Source: Baffinella frigidus (lineage: Eukaryota > Cryptophyceae > Cryptomonadales > Baffinellaceae). Taken from it: DNA of 10,697 nucleotides. The stretch spans positions 254,519 to 265,215 of the forward strand of contig MU646514.1 of NCBI GenBank assembly GCA_026770585.1. Direction: 5' to 3'. Under the pieces are notes generated by a model. It saw only the letters and a list, made by a program, of their open reading frames with translations. It was not told the origin of the DNA and searched no databases. The position numbers and the translations under genes were made by a program. This document shows, piece by piece, positions 1 through 5,481 of this stretch; position 1 is the stretch's first letter; every line of letters starts with the position of its first letter.

Positions 1-308
1 CACCGAAGCCCTAACACCCCACTCCCTCCCCCTACACCTCAACCCTAAGCCGAGATCGAAAGCCTCCGCCTCGAACTACAGGGCCTCCACTTCCCAGGTT
101 GATTCCTAAACCCTAAGACCTAGACCCTAATAAACTCCCTATCCACACGGTGGACTACGAACCTTTCATCAAAAGTTCACCCCGGCCATTCCTCCTATGC
201 TGCCGCACAAGCCGCCCCCCAGAGTGTTCATGTGTATGTCCATCATCTGAGGTTAGGGTTGAGGGTGTGCGTGCATCATTTCTGGGCGGCTTTCCCGCCG
301 AAGCCCAT

Positions 309-414
309 CCCCTAAACCCTAAGCCCTAAGCCCTAAGCCCTAAACCCTGAACCCTAAACCCTAAACCCTAAACCCTAAACCCTAAACCCTAAACCCTAAA
401 CCCTAAACCCTAAA
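309..414 (+). repeat. Interstitial telomere-like array (CCCTAAA)n
   Basis: Nine perfect CCCTAAA heptamers run from 352 to 414, preceded by degenerate CCCTAAG and CCCTGAA units from 309. This is the Arabidopsis-type telomere repeat, shared by land plants, many green algae and several other protist groups. It lies between two copies of a duplicated block with non-telomeric DNA on both sides. It is therefore interstitial here, although a subtelomeric location is possible. Confidence 0.9.
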
Positions 415-422
415 CGGAACAT

Positions 423-442
423 GGACGGAACATGTTCCGTCC
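423..442. repeat. 20-bp perfect palindrome
   Basis: The 20 bases at 423-442 (GGACGGAACA followed by its reverse complement) are fully self-complementary, and the half-site GACGGAACAT also occurs just upstream. The palindrome sits between the telomere-like tract and the second copy of the 456-bp duplication, so it may mark a rearrangement junction. No function can be assigned. Confidence 0.7.
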
Positions 443-763
443 TGCCCCAGCACCTGCATCGAAGCCCTAACACCCCACTCCCTCCCCCTAAACCTCAACC
501 CTCAGCCGAGATCGAAAGCCTCCGCCTCGAACTAAAGGGCCTCCGCTTCCCAGGATGATCCGTACACCCTAAGACCTAGACCCTAACAAACTCCCCATCC
601 ACACGGTGGACTACGAACCTTTCATCAAAAGTGAACGTGCCTTGATGCAAAATTAACTTTGGAGATTTTCTGGTGCGATTTGGTCACGTACCCCCCTGGA
701 ATCCAGGCCCAACGAAACCCTCGAAGCCCACCGTCTGGTAAACTCCCTATCTTACGGACGCCC

Positions 764-802
764 CTGCTGCATGTCGCCGACCCCCCCCACGCCCCCGGCA
801 AT
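764..802 (-). pseudogene. Degraded exon fragment, Gly-rich (copy 1)
   Basis: Read on the minus strand this 39-base segment encodes IAGGVGGVGDMQQ. It is a degraded relative of the exon end GGGMGGFGNMQQ at 1315-1395. The upstream bases read CCAAAG, a plausible acceptor, but the position after the last codon is GGGCGT instead of GTGCGT, so the 5' splice site is lost. Two substitutions also change the Met-Gly-Gly-Phe core. It is a non-functional exon copy carried by the tandem duplication. Confidence 0.55.
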
Positions 803-952
803 CTTTGGGGTGAAAACAGGCAACAGGGTCTCACCATCAGACCATCGGGGTGATGGTCCGTCTTAAGGCTCACAGACTAGGATTCCAAACACCAGCCCTG
901 CGAAGCGGACCTCCGCTTCCCAGATCAGTCCCTAAACCCTAAGCCCTAGACG

Positions 953-1087
953 TATCTCAGAAAAGCCTTTTTGGAAGTTGTTTTCGTAAGTCGACCCCCC
1001 CATAAATATGTCAACTTATGCGCAGAGAAAAGAACAAGTTGAAGAATTTGTAGGGGAATTGACCTCTAGAAGGGCTTTTCTGCGATA
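953..1087. mobile_element. MITE-like inverted-repeat element
   Basis: The ends TATCTCAGAAAAGCC (953-967) and the reverse complement of GGCTTTTCTGCGATA (1073-1087) match at 14 of 15 positions, giving a roughly 135-bp element with terminal inverted repeats and no coding capacity. It interrupts a sequence that is uninterrupted in the paralogous blocks (CCTAGACCCTAATAA at 119-133). AGAC or GAC flanks both sides, which fits a 3-4 bp target duplication. Internally it carries GTAAGTCGAC and GTCAACTTATG, words shared with the main interspersed repeat of this window. Confidence 0.7.
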
Positions 1088-1122
1088 AAGACCCTAATAA
1101 CCCCCCTCTCTTATAGACGCAC

Positions 1123-1161
1123 CTGCTGCATGTCGCCGAACCCCCCCATGCCCCCGCCAAT
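1123..1161 (-). pseudogene. Exon fragment, Gly-rich (copy 2)
   Basis: On the minus strand this encodes IGGGMGGFGDMQQ, followed exactly by GTGCGT, a good 5' splice site, and preceded by CCCCAAAG, a possible acceptor. It is a short copy of the 3' half of the fuller exon at 1315-1395. It could be a real micro-exon or an alternative copy, but truncation of the 5' half and its place in a duplicated block favour a relic. Confidence 0.5.
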
Positions 1162-1314
1162 CTTTGGGGTGAAAACAGGCAACAGGGTCTCACCATCAGA
1201 CCATCGGGGTGATGGTCCGTCTTAAGGCTCACAGACTAGGGTTCCAAACACCAGCCCTGCGAAGCGGACCTCCGCTTCCCAGATTAGTCCCTCAACCCTA
1301 AGCCATAGACGAAC

Positions 1315-1395
1315 CTGCTGCATATTGCCGAACCCACCCATGCCCCCGCCCACCCCCCCGAACGGCATCATACCGTCCTCCAGGAGCATCTGCCT
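1315..1395 (-). CDS. Minus-strand exon, Met/Gly-rich protein (MLF-like?)
   Basis: This 81-base exon reads RQMLLEDG then MMPFGGVGGGMGGFGNMQQ. It is bounded by an AG acceptor (CTGGGCAG, just above 1395) and a GT donor (GTTCGT, just below 1315), with phase 0 at both ends. Met/Gly/Phe-rich stretches of this kind occur in MLF-family proteins and also in nucleoporins, DnaJ-type linkers and RNA-binding proteins, so composition alone does not identify it. It may be a downstream exon of the minus-strand gene represented at 3537-3777, but about 2.1 kb and a plus-strand lipase-like exon lie between them, which makes the link doubtful. Two 3'-half copies (764-802, 1123-1161) and one 5'-half copy (1568-1591) flank it. 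Exon identity is moderately supported and function is not. Confidence 0.45.
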
Positions 1396-1439
1396 CTGCC
1401 CAGAGGGTTGAGTGTTAAGCATTTACGGTGTAGGTTTGA

Positions 1440-1447
1440 GGCGTAGG

Positions 1448-1478
<31 letters not shown>

Positions 1479-1566
1479 GATTGAGGGTTGAGGGTTGAGG
1501 GGTGAGAATCTACACCCTACACCCCACACCCTACACCCTTCACCCTACACCCTACACCCTACACCC
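1440..1566. repeat. Telomere-variant heptamer arrays switching strand
   Basis: From 1440 to about 1502 the + strand carries (GGGTTGA)n heptamers. At about 1505 it switches to (CCCTACA)n and (CCCCACA)n heptamers up to 1566. Both are 7-bp variants of the CCCTAAA family but in opposite orientation, so G-rich and C-rich strands exchange at the junction. Such DNA can fold into hairpins or G-quadruplexes. No gene is present. Confidence 0.85.
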
Positions 1567-1567
1567 T

Positions 1568-1591
1568 GCCATCCTCCCCCAGCATCTGCCG
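1568..1591 (-). pseudogene. Partial 5' copy of the QMLLEDG exon
   Basis: On the minus strand a CTCCCGGCAG acceptor-like end is followed by codons RQMLGEDG. This matches the first eight residues RQMLLEDG of the exon at 1315-1395. Homology then stops and the sequence runs directly into a GGGTGTA heptamer array. It is an exon 5' fragment next to a repeat array, a configuration seen repeatedly in this window. Confidence 0.55.
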
Positions 1592-1603
1592 CTGCCGGGA
1601 GGG

Positions 1604-1785
1604 TTCAGTGTTTAGAGTTTAGTGTTTAGTGTTTAGTGTTTAGGGTTTAGGGTTTAGGGGTAGGTAGGGTTTAGGGGTTAGGGGTTGGGGGTTAGGGGTT
1701 AGGGGTTAGGGGTTGAGGGTTAGGGGTGAGGGGTGAGGGGTTAGGAGCTACACCCTACACCCTACACCCAACCCCCTACCCTGTA
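1604..1785. repeat. Second strand-switching heptamer array
   Basis: (TTTAGTG)n changes into (TTTAGGG)n and then (TTAGGGG)n up to about 1745. The array then flips at AGGAGCTACACCC to (CCCTACA)n ending near 1785. The architecture (G-rich array, short junction, C-rich CCCTACA array) repeats that of 1440-1566, suggesting duplication of the whole inverted module. Confidence 0.85.
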
Positions 1786-1803
1786 CTGACGCTGCCGAGA
1801 CAG

Positions 1804-1881
1804 ATCCCAGGGAGTTACTTGAAGAGGACGATACGGCAGGTGCACTCGGGGTTCAACGAGGATTGGAAGAGCGTGCGGGAG
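1804..1881 (+). pseudogene. Truncated class 3 lipase-like exon (copy 1)
   Basis: The frame reads IPGSYLKRTIRQ and then VHSGFNEDWKSVRE with no stop. It starts after a possible acceptor (GAGACAG, 1797-1803); a second acceptor-like GGCAG lies at 1835-1839. From 1840 it is identical to the intact copy at 2029, but after GAG at 1881 the match ends and an interspersed repeat beginning AAAGTCGACTTC takes over, soon reaching an in-frame stop. The IPGSYLKRT part has no counterpart directly upstream of copy 2, so it may be the true upstream exon portion. I read this copy as broken, though it could splice to copy 2 through the repeat's GTAAGT. Confidence 0.5.
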
Positions 1882-2013
1882 AAAGTCGACTTCTCGTAAG
1901 TCGACATCCTGGTTGTGTGGTACAAATTCGTCAACTTTGGAGCGAAAAAGGACCCGGGCTCGCCGAATTGGTGCGAACAAATCGACTGGGTCAGGGCGAG
2001 AAGTTGTAACACG
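1882..2013 (+). repeat. Interspersed repeat with GTAAGT(T/C)GAC end, copy A
   Basis: This segment contains TTCTCGTAAGTCGAC, then GGTACAAATTCGTCAACTTT and CCCGGGCTCGCCGAATTGGTG. It matches copies at about 9101-9215 and 9322-9445 on + and about 3121-3240 on -. It separates the truncated and intact lipase-like exon copies. It has a near-consensus 5' splice site (GTAAGT) near its left end, and no coding potential is evident. Confidence 0.75.
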
Positions 2014-2028
2014 CGGATGAGTCGGCAG

Positions 2029-2119
2029 GTGCACTCGGGGTTCAACGAGGATTGGAAGAGCGTGCGGGAGGAGGTTGTTAAGGCCGTCCTGCAAATCCGC
2101 GCCGCACACCCCTCTGCTG
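2029..2119 (+). CDS. Exon of a class 3 lipase-like alpha/beta hydrolase
   Basis: The exon begins right after a GTCGGCAG acceptor and encodes VHSGFNEDWKSVREEV, then VKAVLQIRAAHPSA plus one base, ending before GTCCGA, a weak GT donor. In class 3 lipases a conserved VHxGF strand-turn followed by a helix (SVREEV...L...HP) lies directly before the catalytic-serine strand VTGHSLGG. The sequence fits that segment well in order, spacing and residues. The serine motif would be in the next exon and is not found here, so catalysis cannot be shown. The presumed intron starts straight into CCCTAC-type repeats. An almost identical but truncated copy lies 189 bases upstream. Family members hydrolyse acylglycerols or galactolipids; the substrate here is unknown. 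Confidence 0.55.
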
Positions 2120-2124
2120 GTCCG

Positions 2125-2245
2125 AAACCCTACCCCCTACCCCCCACACCCTACACCCTACACCCCACACCCTACACCCTACACCCCACACCCCACACCC
2201 CACACCCTACACCCTACACCCGACCCCTTACACCCTACCCTGTAC
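2125..2245 (+). repeat. CCCTACA/CCCCACA heptamer array
   Basis: A (CCCTACA)n array mixed with CCCCACA units starts within ten bases of the presumed donor of the lipase-like exon and runs to the duplicated CCTGTACTG segment. Open frames across it are only repeat translations such as Pro-Tyr-Thr-Leu. Confidence 0.85.
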
Positions 2246-2324
2246 TGTCGCTGCCGAGACAGATCCCAGGGAGTTACTTGAAGAGGACGATCGAGGGGGG
2301 GTCGGGAGAGCTGTCTATCCCACC

Positions 2325-2453
2325 AACCCTCACGGTCGGAGAAAATCGACGAGTTTTTGGAGCCATTTCCTTCGGCCAGCCAGTCGAATTCGACTGGCTG
2401 GCCGGGTAAATCTGAGATGTTAAAATCGACGATTTGCTGCTCCCGTGAGGGTT
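2325..2453. repeat. Symmetric hairpin element with 32-bp perfect palindrome
   Basis: Positions 2373-2404 form a perfect 32-bp palindrome centred on GAATTC. The ends AACCCTCACGG (2325-2335) and CCGTGAGGGTT (2443-2453) are exact inverted repeats about the same centre, and the DNA between shows weaker symmetry (AAATCGACGA on both sides). The whole 129 bp therefore behaves as one degenerate palindrome, probably a fold-back mobile element or a hairpin-mediated rearrangement product. Confidence 0.75.
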
Positions 2454-2455
2454 TA

Positions 2456-2604
2456 ATCCGGGGACATGTTTAATTTAAAAGAGAATTGATCCCTATGCGT
2501 TCATAGGAGTTGGAAGAAGATTAATACGGGCCCTAAGTAAATTTAATTAGGGCATAACTCGGTTTGATAGTCCACTTTCTTTTAAATTCAACATGTTCCC
2601 GGAT
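2456..2604. mobile_element. MITE-like element, about 149 bp
   Basis: The left end ATCCGGGGACATGTTTAATT and the right end, read in reverse complement as ATCCGGGAACATGTTGAATT, are imperfect terminal inverted repeats of about 30 bp, both continuing into TTAAAAGA. The interior is AT-rich (TTAATACGGGCCC, AATTTAATTAGGG) and non-coding. It abuts the hairpin element at 2325-2453, and GAGGTTGGTGG to its right mirrors CCACCAACC at 2320, so the two may be nested insertions. Confidence 0.65.
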
Positions 2605-2728
2605 GAGGTTGGTGGTCTGCACCGACAGGAAGAGTCCAAGGCCCAGGGGTTCCCGAGCCCGTGCCATTACCATGGCAATCAGCTGCTGTTAAGGCTGCTA
2701 CGCCCTTTATCAGCAGGTTATTGGTATG

Positions 2729-2758
2729 TCAACTTTTCAGATTAAACTGAAAAGTTGA
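2729..2758. repeat. 12-bp-stem hairpin
   Basis: TCAACTTTTCAG (2729-2740), a six-base loop ATTAAA, then CTGAAAAGTTGA (2747-2758) form a perfect stem-loop. The TCAACTTTT/AAAAGTTGA word is part of the GTCAAC vocabulary repeated across the window. It may be the end of another small element. With no U-tract and a eukaryotic context it is not called as a terminator. Confidence 0.65.
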
Positions 2759-2864
2759 TTTGCTGATTTACCACCCCTACACTCTAGCTCTGCCTCAAGT
2801 CTATTTGGCCTCACAACCACGCCCCGCGCCTCGTGACCCCTAACAGGGTCTAGAATTCCCTTGA

Positions 2865-3068
2865 AACCGCTTTGCAAGAGGACAGATCTGTCCGCCCCGG
2901 GTAGAGCCGGGAATCCCCCCACACAACAAAACAATGACGGACTTCTTTTACAAATGGATTGTTGCACCGCGTGGCCAAATATTAAAACAAATGTATTACA
3001 TGTCATCCGGACGCGACTGCTTCTTCTTCACCTTCAAAATTTACAATGCGATCCCTTTAAAACTATAA
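2865..3068 (+). other. Short AT-rich open frame, unrecognised
   Basis: A frame is open from 2865, with an ATG at 2934, to the TAA at 3066. From the ATG it encodes 44 residues including TDFFYKWIVAPRGQ, KQMYYMSSGRDCFFF and TFKIYNAIPLKL. The aromatic and hydrophobic pattern looks like a folded protein rather than chance translation of GC-rich DNA, and the stretch is clearly more AT-rich than its surroundings. I do not recognise the family. It could be an isolated exon, a relic of a transposon protein or a fragment of transferred DNA. There is no clear splice acceptor at its start. After the stop, TTCTAACAG at about 3095-3103 is acceptor-like. Confidence 0.25.
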
Positions 3069-3120
3069 GTAAAATCCTTCTGTAATTTTCAATTCTAACA
3101 GGCGTTGGGGTCCCCTTAGC

Positions 3121-3240
3121 GCGCCGCGTGGCAATTTGGTGAGCTCCGGGCTCTTGTCCGCTCCAAAGTTGACGGGGTTGTACCGCACACTCAGCGTGTC
3201 AACTTGAAAATAGTCGGTCAACGCGAGTGAGGCAGCGCTA
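3121..3240 (-). repeat. Interspersed repeat with GTAAGT(T/C)GAC end, copy D
   Basis: In reverse complement this reads CGACTATTTTCAAGTTGACA, then GCGGTACAACCCCGTCAACTTT and AGCCCGGAGCTCACCAAATT, matching copies A, B and C in order. The expected GTAAGT is here TCAAGT, so the 5'-splice-like word is lost in this copy. Confidence 0.65.
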
Positions 3241-3319
3241 GAATGTTCCGAGGGCTGAGGCAGGTCAGAGCTAGACATTGTCGCAGGTTACTAAGTGCAC
3301 TCGGATCCAGAACATTTCG

Positions 3320-3416
3320 CCTAAGTCAACTCCCCCTGAAAACCAGCGCCTTAAGTCAAATGCCGGCCATTGTGGCAGGGTCCATCTAAACGAAATCAGG
3401 GGAAAGTTGACTTAGG
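3320..3416. mobile_element. Small TIR element, about 97 bp
   Basis: CCTAAGTCAACT (3320-3331) and AGTTGACTTAGG (3405-3416) are perfect 12-bp inverted termini. The adjoining CCCCCTGA and TCAGGGGA extend the match with small offsets. The core has no coding potential. A further TTGACTTAGC follows at 3425. Confidence 0.7.
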
Positions 3417-3536
3417 TGAGCTGGTTGACTTAGCTGAAATCTTGTGGGTCGGAGTGAAGTGAGCAGCGCATGGGGGAGCGCTTTAGACCCACAACACCTG
3501 CGTCGTTCCTGTCTGCACCACGCTGCACCTCTGCAC

Positions 3537-3605
3537 CTCTCTGCTGGCGTGACGTTTGGCTCTCCCTTCTTTCCCCCGTCCAGCAACATGTCCCCACGAC
3601 CGTCG
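3537..3605 (-). CDS. Candidate minus-strand exon (GDMLLDGG)
   Basis: On the minus strand, acceptor CGTTGCAG is followed by a frame reading DGRGDMLLDGGKKGEPN and then VTPAE, ending before GTGCAG, a possible donor. The entry phase (one base plus codons) does not directly match the phase-0 exit predicted for the upstream exon at 3709-3777. Either an intervening exon or a different donor is needed, or one call is wrong. The preceding intron contains the (GGGTTCA)n array. The acidic and glycine-rich content is compatible with an MLF-like protein but not diagnostic. Confidence 0.3.
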
Positions 3606-3628
3606 CTGCAACGATTGCGAGAGGGGAT

Positions 3629-3682
3629 GAACCCTGAACCCTGAACCCTGAACCCTGAACCCTGCAGCCCCGAACCCTGAAC
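3629..3682. repeat. CCCTGAA heptamer array
   Basis: Five CCCTGAA-type units with one interruption (CTGCAGCCCCGAA) occupy 3629-3682. This is another locus-specific variant of the 7-bp telomere-like motif. It lies exactly between two candidate minus-strand exons, so it would be intronic. Confidence 0.85.
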
Positions 3683-3708
3683 CAGCACAAGACATGGCGG
3701 GCGCGCAC

Positions 3709-3777
3709 CCCGCCGTGGCCACCGCCCCCTTGGCCAAGTCCTCTGTTGAAGAATGGGTCCTCCTCGAAGGGATCGTG
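3709..3777 (-). CDS. Minus-strand exon with DPFEEDPFF motif (MLF-like)
   Basis: On the minus strand, a strong acceptor GATTTTGCAG is followed at once by HDPFEEDPFFNRGLGQ and then GGGGHGG, ending before GTGCGC. The acidic-DPFF signature is characteristic of the N-terminal part of myeloid leukaemia factor family proteins (animal MLF1 and plant MLF1-like proteins have [DE]DPFF or DPFDDPFF). These are small proteins with roles in stress, transcription and chaperone-associated complexes. Length and Gly-rich tail fit such a protein, but the conserved MLF core is not visible. A Met-rich upstream exon (3976-4113) joins in phase 0. Low-complexity similarity could mislead, so the family name is tentative. 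Confidence 0.45.
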
Positions 3778-3975
3778 CTGCAAAATCTCCATCCAGGGGG
3801 GTTCAGTGTTTCCCGTCGTGCAGGGGTGCTCTCTTCTCTGTTCCCGACCTCATCCGATGCGCTGTCTGTATTTTCCATTGCTGGGGCGCCGCCCTTGCGA
3901 AGCCCGTTCTACATTTGAGCGAAGAAGGGCACCCCGTCCAGCCACAAACATGCATGCCCCCACAAACCCACAAAC

Positions 3976-4113
3976 CCCCCGGAACGAACTGGGGCGCAAC
4001 AACAGCGCCTCCTTCCCGCAGGACCGCAGGAACAGGGGCGGGCAGTCGCAGCGCGGTGTCAACGAGCGGGGCGGCACCCCCATCATGTCGCGGATGAGAG
4101 AACGCCCCATCAT
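3976..4113 (-). CDS. Possible first exon of the minus-strand gene
   Basis: On the minus strand an ATGATG start at 4113 opens a frame reading MMGRSLIRDMMGVPPRSL and continuing 46 codons to a donor-like GTTTGTGG. The phase-0 end matches the phase-0 start of the DPFEEDPFF exon, across a presumed intron of about 198 bases. GC-rich third positions fit the other exons. The opposite strand is also open here: frame 3950-4189 on + encodes an Arg-rich segment including MSRMRERPIILAGVTSELL, so strand assignment is uncertain. I prefer minus because it gives a coherent divergent arrangement with the gene starting at 4384. Confidence 0.3.
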
Positions 4114-4383
4114 CCTTGCGGGCGTTACGTCGGAACTCCTCCGGGATCTGGAGGATAGGTTTAGAAAGTGGTCAAATGCTGAAAGTTAATTTTCTTGGCG
4201 GGTTATTCTGAAGTCAATTTCTGGCATTCGTGTGGACGAATGTGTCAATTTATGCCAACTTTGTGCCAAAAGTCGCATTTATGCCAACTTTGTGCCAAAA
4301 GTCGAGCGGGTGGATAAGACTGTTTTTATCCACAGACACTTGGGGTGGGGGAGGAGTCGTTCTGGATGCTGCCCGCGACAGCC
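4114..4383. promoter_or_regulatory. Putative divergent promoter region with 29-bp tandem repeat
   Basis: This AT-richer interval separates a possible minus-strand start (4113) from a plus-strand start (4384). It holds two near-identical 29-bp units (4248-4276 and 4277-4304) containing ATTTATGCCAACTTTGTGCC, and a small hairpin TGGATAA...TTATCCA at 4311-4332. No canonical TATA box is obvious. Promoter function is inferred only from position. Confidence 0.3.
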
Positions 4384-4557
4384 ATGCGCTCCCGCGCGCT
4401 CTGCGCATTGATGTTGGCCGCGGCCGTGCTGGGCGGGGTTGATGCTGCGAAGAAGTCTCAGCAGGAGGAGAAGTGGCACAGCGTCCGTGCCTATTCTGGC
4501 AAGCCTGGCGAGCAGTTTGAGATAAGGGGGGAGGAGGGGATCGGCGAGCGCGTGCTG
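4384..4557 (+). CDS. First exon of a secreted or membrane protein
   Basis: From the ATG at 4384 the exon encodes 58 residues. It starts with a classic signal peptide: a basic MRSR, a hydrophobic core LCALMLAAAVLG, and a likely cleavage after VDA. A charged mature region follows, including QQEEKWHSVRAYSG and EQFEIRGEEGIGERVL. In-frame ATGs at 4345 and 4366 lie upstream, but 4384 places the basic residues right before the hydrophobic core. The exon ends in phase 0 before GTGAGC, a good donor, and joins exactly in phase to the exon at 4736. Without splicing the frame reaches a stop at 4666. The product is unrecognised; entry into the secretory pathway or insertion in the ER is inferred from the signal peptide. 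It could be the start of the gene whose S8-prodomain exon lies at 6774. Confidence 0.5.
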
Positions 4558-4735
4558 GTGAGCCTCCCCGCCTCCTCTGTCAAGCCATCTGGCCGCGTCG
4601 CTTCTAGCCTCGGCATGCTTTCCACGCATGGTGTTGGCTTGCCGCGAGAAGACGGTAAACGGATTTAGCGCAGTTTGTGAGGTTCCGCATCCTTGAGTCA
4701 GCATTGTCAGCGTGGTGAAACGCCGATGCTTGCAG

Positions 4736-4847
4736 GTGCACGCCCTCGTCGGGCGGAAGCTGATGCTCCGGGCGATGCGCGGCGGGAAGGACATCGAGCT
4801 GCATCGCGCGGACAGCGAGAAGCTCCTCCGCTCCAGGGCTGCCTCAG
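4736..4847 (+). CDS. Second exon, charged helical segment
   Basis: The acceptor GATGCTTGCAG is followed in phase 0 by VHALVGRKLMLRAM, then RGGKDIELHRADSEKLLRS and RAAS plus one base, ending before GTGGGT. The alternation of hydrophobic and charged residues suggests an amphipathic helix. Codon third positions are GC-rich. The intron from exon 1 would be 178 bases (4558-4735). I do not recognise the family, and the exon that should follow is not identifiable in the next 1.9 kb unless it is the one at 6774, whose entry phase 1 is compatible with the phase-1 exit here. Confidence 0.5.
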
Positions 4848-4849
4848 GT

Positions 4850-5270
4850 GGGTCCAGCATCCTCGGCCTGCTTGTCTGTCCGTGTCCGGCAAAGCGATGT
4901 GCACTGTGTCTGTGGCCTAAGTGAGCATGCGAACAAACACTGTGGACCCCCGGCTGTGGCCTTCTTCGGCGCACCCAAGTACTACTGACCACGCCAGATT
5001 GATCGAGGGAAACCGACGCCTTATCCACGCCAGATCTGGCGTCGTTGACTTAATTATTCAGGGAATTTCCCCTGATAGATGTCCAAAAGGGATGCTTCGA
5101 GCCCTCGGGCGTGGCATACAGCGGACTTAACAGGGATTTCGCAAAAAAAAACCATACGCGATGAGACTGAGGACCTACGTCAGGCAATCCGTAGAGACAT
5201 AGGGGGGGTTCTTCCGGATACGGTACCGGGCCCGAAATGGGCAGAAAACCCCTTCGTAGCCCGCTGTGTG
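4850..5270. other. Non-coding or unassigned interval
   Basis: No supported gene. There is a 16-bp perfect palindrome at 5027-5042 (ACGCCAGATCTGGCGT), with the half-site ACGCCAGAT also at 4991. An open frame at 5079-5288 reads protein-like in its second half (IRDETEDLRQAIRRD, LPDTVPGPKW), but it runs into the terminal repeat of a MITE and has no splice context, so it is not called as a gene. Confidence 0.5.
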
Positions 5271-5271
5271 G

Positions 5272-5471
5272 TAGAGCGTTTGCGGTAATTGTTGTCCGTT
5301 TTGAAAGTGCGATTTTCCGGTTTTACGGTTTTTTAAAATGTTGTAAAGGTCGTTGAATGTTTTAAATGGACACTTCTCTAGTACAAATGAATCGGGGGGG
5401 GGAGCAAATGAAAACCGGAAAACCGGAAAATCGCACTTTCAAAACGGACAACAATTACCGCAAACGCTCTA
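5272..5471. mobile_element. MITE with 53-bp perfect terminal inverted repeats, TA target
   Basis: Positions 5272-5324 and 5419-5471 are perfect 53-bp inverted repeats, beginning TAGAGCGTTTGCGG. The flanking word GTAGCCCGCTGTGTGGTA occurs on the left of the element (5256-5273) and again at 5516-5533. At the second site it continues directly into TGCCGTAAATAGCCTCC, an apparent empty site. This implies insertion at a TA dinucleotide, duplicated at both ends (TA + GAGCG ... CGCTC + TA). The 95-bp core is AT-rich and non-coding, so the element is non-autonomous. TA targets are typical of Tc1/mariner-type and some other DNA transposons. Confidence 0.85.
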
Positions 5472-5481
5472 GGCTGCGTAT

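Larger units (their letters stand above)
1..631. repeat. Direct duplication, 456-bp period, around a telomere-like tract
   Basis: Positions 1-175 recur at 457-631 with only scattered substitutions: GAAGCCCTAACACCCC at the left and GTGGACTACGAACC near the right appear in both. Between the copies lie an unassigned stretch (176-300) and the CCCTAAA tract. I see no credible coding region in 1-630. This is a subtelomere-like segmental duplication or large tandem repeat unit. Confidence 0.85.
757..1304. repeat. Tandem duplicated block, about 187 bp per copy
   Basis: The block at about 757-944 recurs at about 1118-1304 (offset 359-360), and its beginning recurs a third time from 1308. Each full copy contains CCTGCTGCATGTCGCC, a GGTGATGGTCCGTC segment and CCTCCGCTTCCCAGAT. 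The two full copies are separated by a MITE-like insertion at 953-1087. The left edge of each copy is the 3' end of a minus-strand exon fragment, annotated separately. Confidence 0.85.
1777..2291. repeat. Direct duplication flanking the lipase-like exon copies
   Basis: A 56-base segment (1777-1832) recurs at 2236-2291 with one mismatch; both contain GCTGCCGAGACAGATCCC and TACTTGAAGAGGACGAT. A second, nested duplication places the exon start GTGCACTCGGGGTTCAAC at 1840 and again at 2029. Together they indicate successive local duplications around one exon. Confidence 0.85.

Noticed and set aside
309-414. True chromosome end
   Set aside because: The CCCTAAA tract is only 63 perfect bases and has related non-telomeric sequence on both sides, so it is interstitial in this window.
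625-1232. Two minus-strand open frames sharing the start MSLKTDHHPDGL
   Set aside because: The shared start is explained by the duplicated block. The frame differs from the Gly/Met exon frame with splice signals, and the downstream parts run into unrelated sequence or the MITE.
1762-2409. Frames of 68-164 codons on both strands across the lipase-like exon
   Set aside because: Only the 1804-1881 and 2029-2119 portions resemble protein. The rest is translation of the interspersed repeat and CCCTACA array.
2729-2758. Intrinsic terminator
   Set aside because: The hairpin has an AT-rich stem without a following U-tract, and the organism appears eukaryotic, so a bacterial terminator is not a sensible interpretation.
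4279-5028. 249-codon open frame on the minus strand, the longest in the window
   Set aside because: It lies opposite the two plus-strand exons with signal peptide and in-phase splice sites. Its translation is rich in Arg, His and Pro with no recognisable domain, as expected for the antisense of GC-rich coding DNA.
5079-5288. 69-codon plus-strand open frame as a gene
   Set aside because: Part of it reads plausibly, but its end lies in a MITE terminal repeat, it has no splice or start context, and the last segment is a duplicated non-coding flank.
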